In this document: positions 1 through 5,339 of the stretch, piece after piece
Layout of the letters: each line of letters begins with the position of its first letter
How positions within the stretch are numbered: the stretch's first letter is position 1
NCBI GenBank assembly: GCA_023667385.1
Contig: JAMPAE010000121.1
Span: 1 to 5,339 of the forward strand
Direction: 5' to 3'
DNA length: 5,339 bases
Source: Ruminococcus sp.
GTDB taxonomy: Bacteria; Bacillota; Clostridia; Oscillospirales; Acutalibacteraceae
Translations under genes and position numbers: made by a program
Notes under the pieces: generated by a model
Database searches by the model: none
The model's input: only the letters and a program-made list of their open reading frames with translations
Told to the model about the DNA's origin: nothing

Positions 1-7
1 TAAACAT

Positions 8-36
8 TTGACTTTAAGGTAATTTTATATTATTGT
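8..36 (+). promoter_or_regulatory. Putative sigma-A promoter for the mrp-like gene
   Basis: A TTGACT -35 box at 8-13 is followed after exactly 17 bp by TATTGT at 31-36, in strongly AT-rich DNA. Transcription would begin near 43, leaving a leader of about 35 nt before the ATG at 78. The -35 box matches consensus at five of six positions and the -10 at four of six. Other AT-rich hexamers nearby could serve as the -10, so the exact box is uncertain. Confidence 0.5.
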
Positions 37-61
37 ATTTATTGTATATTTACAGATGACG

Positions 62-66
62 AAAGG
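62..66 (+). promoter_or_regulatory. Ribosome binding site deciding the mrp-like start
   Basis: AAAGG at 62-66 is the only purine-rich Shine-Dalgarno candidate. It lies 11 nt before ATG 78 but only 2 nt before the in-frame GTG at 69. The GTG is therefore too close to be used, and ATG 78 is the better start although the spacing is slightly long. Confidence 0.5.
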
Positions 67-77
67 TAGTGCTAACT

Positions 78-896
78 ATGAGTAGTAATTGCTCAGGTAA
101 CTGTTCTTCATGCTCATCAAGCGATTGTGCAGACAGAGATATGCTTCTCAAGCAGAACAGTGCAAGTAATATTAAAAAAATCTATGCGGTAATCAGCGGC
201 AAGGGCGGTGTCGGTAAATCATCAGTCACCTGTATGCTGGCTTCCGCTGTTCAAAGCAGCGGCAAAAAGGTTGCTGTTCTTGATGCTGACGTGACAGGTC
301 CGTCAGTTCCGAAAATGTTCGGAATCACAGAAAAAGCCACAGCAGAAAATAATATGCTCAACCCCGCTGTTACAAAAACGGGCATCAAGGTTATGTCGGT
401 CAATCTTCTTCTTGAAAGTGACGATGCTCCTGTTGTTTGGAGAGGTCCGGTCATCAGCGGTGTAATCCAGCAGTTTTTCACCGAAGTTGCATGGGGCGAT
501 GTTGATTATATGTTTGTTGATATGCCTCCGGGAACAGGCGATGTGCCGCTTACTGTTTTCCAAAGCCTCAAGGTTGACGGAATCATCGTTGTCACAACTC
601 CTCAGGATCTTGTTGGTATGATTGTTAACAAGGCGGTCAACATGGCAAAAATGATGAACATTCCGATTGTCGGTATTGTTGAAAACATGAGCTATTTCAA
701 GTGCCCCGAATGTTCAAGCAAGCATTTCATCTTTGGTGAAAGCAAAACCGAAAAGGTTGCCGCAGCTCAGGGCTTGGAGCTTCTTGCTTCACTTCCGATT
801 AACCCTGCAACGCCTGCCTTTGCCGACAGAGGCGAAATTGAATTTGCCGACAAAGAGGCTTTCATGCCGATTGTTGAAAAAATTACGAAAGAATAA
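78..896 (+). CDS. mrp: Mrp/NBP35-family P-loop ATPase, iron-sulfur cluster carrier
   Basis: This is a complete 272-aa protein, close to the usual length of clostridial Mrp proteins. The deviant Walker A GKGGVGKS is at residues 41-48 with the signature lysine K42. The Mrp switch/Walker B stretch VDMPPGTGD is at 147-155, and the family's C-terminal CPEC pair is at C209 and C212. In the Mrp/ApbC/NBP35 family these two cysteines hold a bridging [4Fe-4S] cluster at the dimer interface, and ATP-dependent turnover passes the cluster to apo-proteins in the cytoplasm. The short N-terminal tail has C5-x3-C9-x2-C12-x4-C17, which recalls the N-terminal ferredoxin-like cysteines of NBP35; that it binds a cluster is an inference. 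There is no fused MIP18/DUF59 domain, as is common in short clostridial forms. ATG 78 is preferred over GTG 69 because of ribosome-site spacing. No clear terminator follows. The family call is firm; the specific client proteins are unknown. Confidence 0.93.
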   Translation: MSSNCSGNCSSCSSSDCADRDMLLKQNSASNIKKIYAVISGKGGVGKSSVTCMLASAVQSSGKKVAVLDADVTGPSVPKMFGITEKATAENNMLNPAVTKTGIKVMSVNLLLESDDAPVVWRGPVISGVIQQFFTEVAWGDVDYMFVDMPPGTGDVPLTVFQSLKVDGIIVVTTPQDLVGMIVNKAVNMAKMMNIPIVGIVENMSYFKCPECSSKHFIFGESKTEKVAAAQGLELLASLPINPATPAFADRGEIEFADKEAFMPIVEKITKE

Positions 897-959
897 GTGA
901 TTTTATTTATAATTGCCCGTGAGATTTTAGTGTTTTAACATTAAGTTTACATTGAAACA

Positions 960-988
960 TTGATTTTGAAAAAGTTTGAATATATAAT
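960..988 (+). promoter_or_regulatory. Putative sigma-A promoter for the membrane-anchored protein gene
   Basis: TTGATT at 960-965 and a perfect TATAAT at 983-988 are separated by 17 bp. A second perfect TATAAT at 991-996 could pair with TTGAAA at 966-971 at a poorer 19-bp spacing. The leader before ATG 1033 would be about 35-40 nt. The promoter sits in the 136-nt gap after the mrp-like gene and suggests that the two genes can be transcribed separately. Confidence 0.62.
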
Positions 989-1019
989 TGTATAATAAAA
1001 TGAAAATTCTTTCTTAATT

Positions 1020-1024
1020 GGAGG
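1020..1024 (+). promoter_or_regulatory. Strong ribosome binding site GGAGG
   Basis: GGAGG at 1020-1024 lies 8 nt before ATG 1033. It fixes that ATG as the start and rules out the in-frame TTG at 1018, which overlaps the ribosome site. Confidence 0.85.
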
Positions 1025-1032
1025 ATTATATA

Positions 1033-2103
1033 ATGAGAAAAATTATCCGACGGGTATTTTTGTGCTTCTTTGCCGTGATTTTTGCAGGAATTGCCGCATT
1101 GGCTGTTTACATCACACATGACCCGGACAGACCAACAGTATCATCTGTTCCAAAGGTTACCGATGCCGCAGGAAACACTTATCTTGCTGTTACCGAAAAG
1201 GGCAGCAAGGAAACCTATGCGGCTGTTACGGATGCCAACGGCAATGTTTATGCTGCAAAAATTGATGATAAAGGCAACATCGGCGAAACGGTTGCTTCGC
1301 TTGATGGAAGCTATTCACCGTCAGATTTGCCGTCTAACTATACCGGCCCGCAAATCAACGAAAGCGTAAATCCGAATGATTTTACCGGAAACGTTGATGT
1401 CATTGCAAGCGGAGCAGCGGCACCTGAAGCTCCGCAGCAGTCAACATCTCAGGCGCAGACTCCGACAAACGGCAGTCAGAATAATCAGACTCCGACAAAA
1501 AATCAAAGCCAGACTGAGCCCACATATAAATACAGGATTCAGAAATATCAGCAGATTTTCTCCGGCGGTACTTATTTGATGGAGTTCACAACCGATGACA
1601 AAGAGCTTGGTGACCAGCCAATTACTGCCGCTGTGAAAAACGGCAACCTCATCATCGACGCTCAAATTGAGGGTATGCAGTGCAAAATGCTCTACCTTGC
1701 AGAAAAAGACACAATGTACATTGTGCTTGACAAGTTCAGAAAATACTGCAAGCTCCCGAAAGAGCTTATGGGCGATGACATGAACATGAGCGAGCTTAAC
1801 ATGATGGCGAACTTTGCCGATGAAACCAAAGATAAGGAAATCAGTGTTTCAACCGTAACATTAAACGGACAGAAGCTCACCTGTGAAAGCTATGTCACCG
1901 ATGACGGAACAACCATGAGGTATTACTTCAGCGGAGACACACTTGTCAGACTTGACAGCGTTGAAAAAAACGGACAAATAACTTCAACGTTTTTCTCGAA
2001 GATAACATCTGACGTGCCCGATTCAACGTTTGAAATTCCTGATAATTACGGATTTTTCAATCTGGCATGGCTGAGTGCACTCGGCGGTTTGGGCGAAGAA
2101 TAA
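1033..2103 (+). CDS. Membrane-anchored extracytoplasmic protein of unknown function
   Basis: I do not recognise the family. The protein is complete at 356 aa. A basic N-terminus (MRKIIRR) leads into one hydrophobic segment at about residues 8-27. There is no lipobox, so it is probably a signal anchor or uncleaved signal peptide that places the rest outside the cell. Residues 42-81 contain two copies of a short motif, VTDAxGNxYxA...KG, at 42-57 and 65-81. A low-complexity linker rich in Gln, Ser, Thr, Pro and Asn spans about 128-161. A globular C-terminal domain follows from about 163 to 356, with alternating hydrophobic strands such as TYLMEF, NLIIDAQ and TMYIVLDKF. This looks mostly beta and recalls LolA/LppX-like lipoprotein folds, but only by pattern. 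It has three ectodomain cysteines, C217, C239 and C284. The gene has its own promoter, a strong ribosome site, and a terminator 13 nt after the stop, so it is probably monocistronic. That the ORF is a real gene is well supported; function is unknown. Confidence 0.85.
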   Translation: MRKIIRRVFLCFFAVIFAGIAALAVYITHDPDRPTVSSVPKVTDAAGNTYLAVTEKGSKETYAAVTDANGNVYAAKIDDKGNIGETVASLDGSYSPSDLPSNYTGPQINESVNPNDFTGNVDVIASGAAAPEAPQQSTSQAQTPTNGSQNNQTPTKNQSQTEPTYKYRIQKYQQIFSGGTYLMEFTTDDKELGDQPITAAVKNGNLIIDAQIEGMQCKMLYLAEKDTMYIVLDKFRKYCKLPKELMGDDMNMSELNMMANFADETKDKEISVSTVTLNGQKLTCESYVTDDGTTMRYYFSGDTLVRLDSVEKNGQITSTFFSKITSDVPDSTFEIPDNYGFFNLAWLSALGGLGEE

Positions 2104-2115
2104 AAGAACAAACAT

Positions 2116-2154
2116 AAATTCGGAATCCACAGCTTAGTGTATTCCGAATTTTTT
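2116..2154 (+). terminator. Intrinsic (rho-independent) terminator
   Basis: A perfect 11-bp inverted repeat, AAATTCGGAAT at 2116-2126 and ATTCCGAATTT at 2141-2151, is followed by a run of six T (2149-2154, overlapping the stem). The loop can pair further through CAC 2128-2130 with GTG 2137-2139. It starts 13 nt after the preceding stop codon and should end that transcript, separating it from the large repeat gene downstream. The stem is palindromic and could also act weakly on the minus strand through the A-rich left side. Confidence 0.9.
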
Positions 2155-2166
2155 CATGCATTTTTA

Positions 2167-2193
2167 TTGACTTTGATTTTAAAAAAATATAAT
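2167..2193 (+). promoter_or_regulatory. Putative promoter for the giant repeat protein
   Basis: TTGACT at 2167-2172 and a perfect TATAAT at 2188-2193 lie just after the terminator. The spacer is only 15 bp, shorter than the optimum, so the promoter may be weak or another AT-rich hexamer nearby may be the true -10. A promoter is expected here because the terminator blocks read-through from the gene before it. Confidence 0.5.
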
Positions 2194-2213
2194 ATTATTA
2201 TGTATAAATTTGG

Positions 2214-2230
2214 TTGGGAGATTTTCCCGA
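2214..2230 (+). promoter_or_regulatory. Small leader hairpin beside the ribosome binding site
   Basis: TTGGGA at 2214-2219 can pair with TCCCGA at 2225-2230 (one U-G pair) around a 5-nt loop. The hairpin ends 1 nt before the AGGAG ribosome site at 2232-2236. It could affect translation initiation, but it is short and may be chance. It matches no riboswitch that I recognise. Confidence 0.25.
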
Positions 2231-2231
2231 T

Positions 2232-2236
2232 AGGAG
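2232..2236 (+). promoter_or_regulatory. Ribosome binding site AGGAG of the repeat protein
   Basis: AGGAG at 2232-2236 is 8 nt before ATG 2245. It fixes the start of the long open frame, and the signal peptide begins directly at this ATG. Confidence 0.85.
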
Positions 2237-2244
2237 ATGACACG

Positions 2245-2328
2245 ATGAGTAATAAATTGAATAAAGTTTTTTCAGCTTTCATGATTTCATTGATGATTGT
2301 GATCTGTGCCTCATTTGTCGGCTTTGCC
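2245..2328 (+). other. Signal peptide coding segment
   Basis: Residues 1-28 form a Sec-type signal peptide. Lysines 4 and 7 come first, an uninterrupted hydrophobic stretch runs from V8 to A28, and a small residue at the end (G26-F27-A28) precedes the acidic V-D-E-T start of the mature chain. C21 lies inside the hydrophobic core without a lipobox context, so a lipoprotein is not indicated. Export matters for the repeats because it puts their cysteines in an extracellular setting. Confidence 0.8.
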
Positions 2329-5300
2329 GTTGATGAAACTGAGGCGGAGTGCTCACATTTGAACACAAGCCCATTCACTGAGGAGACAGATTCAACCTGC
2401 TCGGAACACGGACACACATCAGGCGTTTATTGCAACGATTGCGAAACACTGATTATAATGCCGGAAGAAAAACCGCTTGCTGAACATACTGTGGTTGTTG
2501 ATAAGGGTATTCCTGCAACTTGCATCACAGATGGTAAAACGGAGGGCAGCCATTGCTCTGTTTGCAGCACGCCTATTGTTGCACAGGAGGTTATTCCGGC
2601 GAACAGTGAGCATGATTTTGTTACTACAGAAACCCCTGCAACGTGCGTAACCGGCGGCTTTGTGATGAATCAGTGCACACGTTGCGGACGAACAGAGATT
2701 ATTGAAACATCTGATGCGCTTGGTCATGATATGCCCGAAGCATGGGTGGTAACCAAAGCGGCAACCTGTACCGAAGCAGGCGTTGAAGAAAGAACCTGCG
2801 GAAATTGCGGCAAGGTTGAAGAAAGAGAGATTGTGGCAACAGGACATCAGCCTGTTATTGATGCAAAGGTTCCGGCAACCTGCACAAAATCAGGCTTGAC
2901 AGAGGGCTCACACTGTTCGGTTTGTAATGCTGTAATCACTGAGCAGAAAGTAATTGAAGCGCTCGGCCATAAATATACAAACTATGTGCCGAACGGCAAC
3001 GCAACGTGCACCGCTGACGGAACAAAGACGGCAGTCTGCGACATTTGCGCAGGAGCACAGGACACTGTTGTTGATGGCGGTTCTGCACTCGGTCACGCAA
3101 TGCCTGAAAAATGGGAAACAGTGAAAGCAGCAACCTGCACCGAAGCCGGCAGCGAAACCAGAGCTTGCGAAAGGGAAAAATGCGCATACACAGAAACAAG
3201 AACTGTTGCAAAAATACCGCATACAATTGTTGAAGATGCAGAAATTCCTGCAACCTGCACTGAAACAGGTCTCACGGCAGGTTCTCACTGTTCGTCTTGC
3301 GGTGAAGTGATTGCCAATCAGGAAGTAATTGAAGCGCTCGGACATTCAATGCCTGAAACGTGGACAAAATTAAAAGAGCCGACCTGCACTGAAACAGGCA
3401 GAGAGGAAAAGCACTGCGCACGCTGTGATTATTTTGTGTCACAGGAAATTGAGATGATTCCACATAGTTTTAAATATAAATCTAACGGTAATGCAAACTG
3501 CACTGCTGATGGTACAATGACAGCAGTCTGTGATAACTGTGGCTTTGTATCGGCATCTGATACCATTGTTGAAAAAGGCTCGGCACTCGGACATTCAATG
3601 CCCGAAGCATGGGAAACAGTGAAAGCTGCAACCTGCACCGAAGAAGGCAGTGAAACCAGAAAGTGCGAAAGATGCGATTATACTGAAACACGTGTAACTG
3701 AAATAATACCTCATGAGTTCACAAACTATGTTTCTAATAACAATGCCACTTGCACCGGAAACGCAACCGAAACTGCCATTTGCAACATCTGCAAGGTTGA
3801 AAGTGACCAAAGAATGGCGCCGGGAACAGCACTTGGTCACATGATGCCTGTTGAATGGACAACAACCAAAAAGCCCACCTGCACTGAAAAAGGAATCGAA
3901 GAAAAACACTGCACACGCTGTGATTGTGATTATTTTGAATCGCAGGAAATTGATATGCTTCCTCACAGCTTCACAAACTATGTTTCAAACAATGACGCAA
4001 CCTGCATAAAGGACGGCACAAAAACCGCAATTTGCAACACTTGCGGCGAAGCAAAAGATACCGTAACCGACACAGGCTCAGTGCTCGGACATGATCTTCC
4101 GGAAACATGGACAACAACAAAAGAATCCACCTACACCGAAAATGGTGTTGAAGAAAAACACTGCACACGCTGTGACTATTTTGAAACGCAGGAAATCCCA
4201 ATGCTTCCTCACAGCTTCACAAACTATGTTTCAAATAATGACGCAACCTGCCTTGCAGACGGCACTAAAACTGCTGTTTGCGATACTTGCGGCGAAGCTA
4301 AGGATACGGTGAAGAACGAGGGCTCAGCGCTTGGACACGATTTGCCCGATGAATGGACAACCACAAGAGAAACCTCCTGCACCGAAGCAGGTTTGCAGGA
4401 AAAGCACTGTTCACGCTGTGACTATTTTGAAACGCAGGAAATCCCAATGCTTGCTCACAAATTCACAAACTATGTTTCAGATAAAAACGAAACTTGCCTT
4501 GCAGACGGCACAAAAACAGCAATTTGTGACACTTGCGGCGAGGCGAAAGATACCATGACAAATGAAGACTCAATGCTTGAACACACAGTTGTTGTTGACG
4601 AAGCATTTGACCCGACCTGCACTGCTGCCGGAAAAACAGAAGGACAGCATTGCTCGGTATGCGGCACCGTGCTTGTTGCTCAGGACGAAAAAGCTGCAAC
4701 AGGTCATGATTATGATTCGTGGGTATATGATAAAGCTTCAACTTGTGAGGAAAACGGACTCAAGCACAGAATCTGCAAAACCTGCGGCGAACAGGCTGAT
4801 GAAGTGATTCCTGCTGTTGGACACATTATGCCCGAAACATGGACTGTAATCAAAGAGTCAACTTGCACTGAAACAGGCATTGAAGAAAGAATCTGCCAAA
4901 GATGCAAAAAAACAGAGCAGAGAGAAGTTGCAATGGCAGCACACACGGTTGTTGTTGACACAGCAATTGCTGCAACCTGCACGCAGAATGGTTTGACAGA
5001 GGGTTCACATTGCGGCGTTTGCGATACTGTTATCGCTGCTCAGGAGATAACTGCCCCGCTCGGACACAGATATATAACAGAAGTGGAAGAAGCAACCTGC
5101 ACTGAAAACGGTGAGGAAAAGAAAATCTGTGAAAGATGCAGCGACACCATAATTGTTGAACTTGAGGCGCAGGGACACAAACCGACAGAGCTTAAAGCGG
5201 TTGCCGCAACCTGCACAAAAGCAGGCAAAACAGCAGGCTCAAAATGCTCGGTATGCGGAAAGATTCTTGTTAAGCAGGAAACAGTTAAAGCAACGGGTCA

Positions 5301-5339
5301 CAAATGGGGTGCATGGAAAACCACAAAGAAGGCTACTTA
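2245..5339 (+). CDS. Giant secreted cysteine/histidine-repeat protein, 3' end beyond the window
   Basis: The frame is open from ATG 2245 to the last base, 1031 codons plus two bases, with no stop, so the gene is partial at its 3' end. A signal peptide occupies about residues 1-28: a lysine-bearing start, a hydrophobic core at 8-28, and likely cleavage after GFA. A short acidic linker at 29-49 leads into 24 complete repeats from about residue 50 to 1019, with a 25th starting at about 1020. Each repeat has the pattern C-x9/10-C-x2-C-x12-17-H, usually as ATCTE.G then C..C then ALGH or a PH ending. Similar repeats occur in large surface or secreted proteins of gut Firmicutes, sometimes beside leucine-rich, Ig-like, dockerin or anchoring domains. 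None of those appears in the visible part. Candidate roles are an extended stalk, adhesin or metal-binding surface protein, all inferred. CxxCH haem motifs are absent. Promoter, ribosome site and upstream terminator indicate its own transcription unit. The gene and its secretion are well supported; function is unknown. Confidence 0.93.
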   Translation, partial: MSNKLNKVFSAFMISLMIVICASFVGFAVDETEAECSHLNTSPFTEETDSTCSEHGHTSGVYCNDCETLIIMPEEKPLAEHTVVVDKGIPATCITDGKTEGSHCSVCSTPIVAQEVIPANSEHDFVTTETPATCVTGGFVMNQCTRCGRTEIIETSDALGHDMPEAWVVTKAATCTEAGVEERTCGNCGKVEEREIVATGHQPVIDAKVPATCTKSGLTEGSHCSVCNAVITEQKVIEALGHKYTNYVPNGNATCTADGTKTAVCDICAGAQDTVVDGGSALGHAMPEKWETVKAATCTEAGSETRACEREKCAYTETRTVAKIPHTIVEDAEIPATCTETGLTAGSHCSSCGEVIANQEVIEALGHSMPETWTKLKEPTCTETGREEKHCARCDYFVSQEIEMIPHSFKYKSNGNANCTADGTMTAVCDNCGFVSASDTIVEKGSALGHSMPEAWETVKAATCTEEGSETRKCERCDYTETRVTEIIPHEFTNYVSNNNATCTGNATETAICNICKVESDQRMAPGTALGHMMPVEWTTTKKPTCTEKGIEEKHCTRCDCDYFESQEIDMLPHSFTNYVSNNDATCIKDGTKTAICNTCGEAKDTVTDTGSVLGHDLPETWTTTKESTYTENGVEEKHCTRCDYFETQEIPMLPHSFTNYVSNNDATCLADGTKTAVCDTCGEAKDTVKNEGSALGHDLPDEWTTTRETSCTEAGLQEKHCSRCDYFETQEIPMLAHKFTNYVSDKNETCLADGTKTAICDTCGEAKDTMTNEDSMLEHTVVVDEAFDPTCTAAGKTEGQHCSVCGTVLVAQDEKAATGHDYDSWVYDKASTCEENGLKHRICKTCGEQADEVIPAVGHIMPETWTVIKESTCTETGIEERICQRCKKTEQREVAMAAHTVVVDTAIAATCTQNGLTEGSHCGVCDTVIAAQEITAPLGHRYITEVEEATCTENGEEKKICERCSDTIIVELEAQGHKPTELKAVAATCTKAGKTAGSKCSVCGKILVKQETVKATGHKWGAWKTTKKAT
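2389..5301 (+). repeat. Array of 24 coding Cys-x9/10-Cys-x2-Cys...His repeats
   Basis: The first cysteine codon of each unit is at 2398, 2521, 2644, 2767, 2881, 3007, 3136, 3256, 3385, 3499, 3634, 3751, 3880, 4003, 4132 (Tyr instead), 4249, 4378, 4495, 4618, 4744, 4864, 4978, 5098 and 5212. Spacing splits the units into classes. Class A (C-x10-C, then x14-15 to His; often VVVD...SHCSVC...QE) is units 1, 2, 5, 8, 19, 22 and 24. Class B (C-x9-C, then usually x12; MPE.W...K, often ending PH) is units 4, 7, 9, 11, 13, 15, 17 and 21. Class C (C-x9-C, then x15-17; TNYV....ATC..DGT...SALGH) is units 6, 10, 12, 14, 16 and 18. Units 3, 20 and 23 are divergent. The array runs without a non-repeat spacer to the window end. 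Confidence 0.92.
3466..4584 (+). repeat. C-B super-repeat of about 246 bp in tandem
   Basis: Here classes C and B alternate: 3466-3714 (249 bp), 3715-3966 (252 bp), 3967-4212 (246 bp), 4213-4458 (246 bp) and a half unit 4459-4584. By eye the 3967 and 4213 units are about 80% identical at DNA level, with exact blocks at 3955-3989 versus 4201-4235 (35 nt) and 4168-4206 versus 4414-4452 (39 nt). The identity extends across codons that could vary silently, which points to duplication by recombination or slippage and makes the region prone to copy-number change and assembly error. All length differences are multiples of three, so the frame is kept. Confidence 0.88.

Noticed and set aside
1..3. TAA at the window start as the stop codon of an upstream gene
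   Set aside because: Three bases cannot show this, and AT-rich DNA contains many TAA triplets.
69..71. GTG at 69 as start of the Mrp protein
   Set aside because: It lies only 2 nt after the AAAGG ribosome site. ATG 78 gives a workable spacing and the typical M-S-S-N-C start.
897..959. Terminator after the mrp-like gene
   Set aside because: Only a weak TGTTT/AAACA pairing (930-959) with a long loop is present and no T-run follows. Read-through into the next gene is possible.
2419..3966. Minus-strand open frames of 123-145 codons (2419-2847, 2908-3345, 3595-3966), rich in Cys, Phe and Arg
   Set aside because: They are antisense to the signal-peptide-bearing repeat frame, have no convincing ribosome sites, and their Cys/Phe richness is the mirrored repeat codons. 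The tandem repeats on the plus strand also repeat the absence of stops on the other strand.
4091..4807. Plus-strand frames at 4091-4312, 4331-4558 and 4562-4807 that resemble each other
   Set aside because: They are out-of-frame readings of the same super-repeat. Their mutual similarity comes from the 246-bp duplication, and the long frame from 2245 passes through all of them.
2389..5301. CRISPR array, because of regularly spaced repeats
   Set aside because: The repeats are 111-129 bp, diverged, in frame, and without unique spacers between identical short repeats.
2389..5301. Multihaem c-type cytochrome, because of many CxxC motifs
   Set aside because: No unit has His directly after CxxC; the next residue is Gly, Asp, Ser, Asn, Lys or similar. 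The His lies 12-17 residues later, so haem attachment motifs are absent.

Overview
The window fits a low-to-moderate GC Gram-positive anaerobe, most likely a gut Clostridia of the Oscillospiraceae/Lachnospiraceae kind. The grounds are AGGAG-type ribosome binding sites at about 8 nt, AT-rich sigma-A-like promoters, a U-tailed intrinsic terminator, a clostridial-style Mrp ATPase with an N-terminal cysteine cluster, and a secreted repeat protein of a type common in gut Firmicutes. The taxonomic call is an inference from style, with no marker gene to support it.

Layout, all on the plus strand. (1) 78-896: a complete Mrp/NBP35-family P-loop ATPase, an iron-sulfur cluster carrier, behind its own promoter. 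(2) 1033-2103: a complete, unrecognised membrane-anchored extracytoplasmic protein of 356 aa with its own promoter, a strong Shine-Dalgarno site and a strong intrinsic terminator (2116-2154). (3) 2245-5339: the start of a very large secreted protein, still open when the window ends after 1031 codons. It has a signal peptide and then an almost unbroken array of 24 complete cysteine/histidine repeats of about 37-43 aa, with a 25th beginning. This frame has no stop codon in the window, and the shorter open frames on both strands over 2300-5300 are shadows of it.

The repeats share the pattern C-x9/10-C-x2-C-x12-17-H, usually inside ATCTE.G ... C..C ... (A)LGH or ..PH. They fall into at least three length classes, and the middle of the array is a regular alternation of two of them, a ~246-bp super-repeat that looks recently expanded. 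Several repeats carry informative damage: a Cys-to-Tyr change, a 6-bp duplication that adds a cysteine, a widened C-x4-C, and a lost Gly before the terminal His.

The three genes do not form an obvious pathway. Gene 1 is cytoplasmic housekeeping. Genes 2 and 3 both make exported proteins, but the terminator between them and the separate promoters argue for independent transcription. The repeat protein is the feature most worth attention. Its fold, ligand (metal or disulfides) and role cannot be settled from sequence alone, and its C-terminus, where an anchor or catalytic domain might lie, is outside the window.
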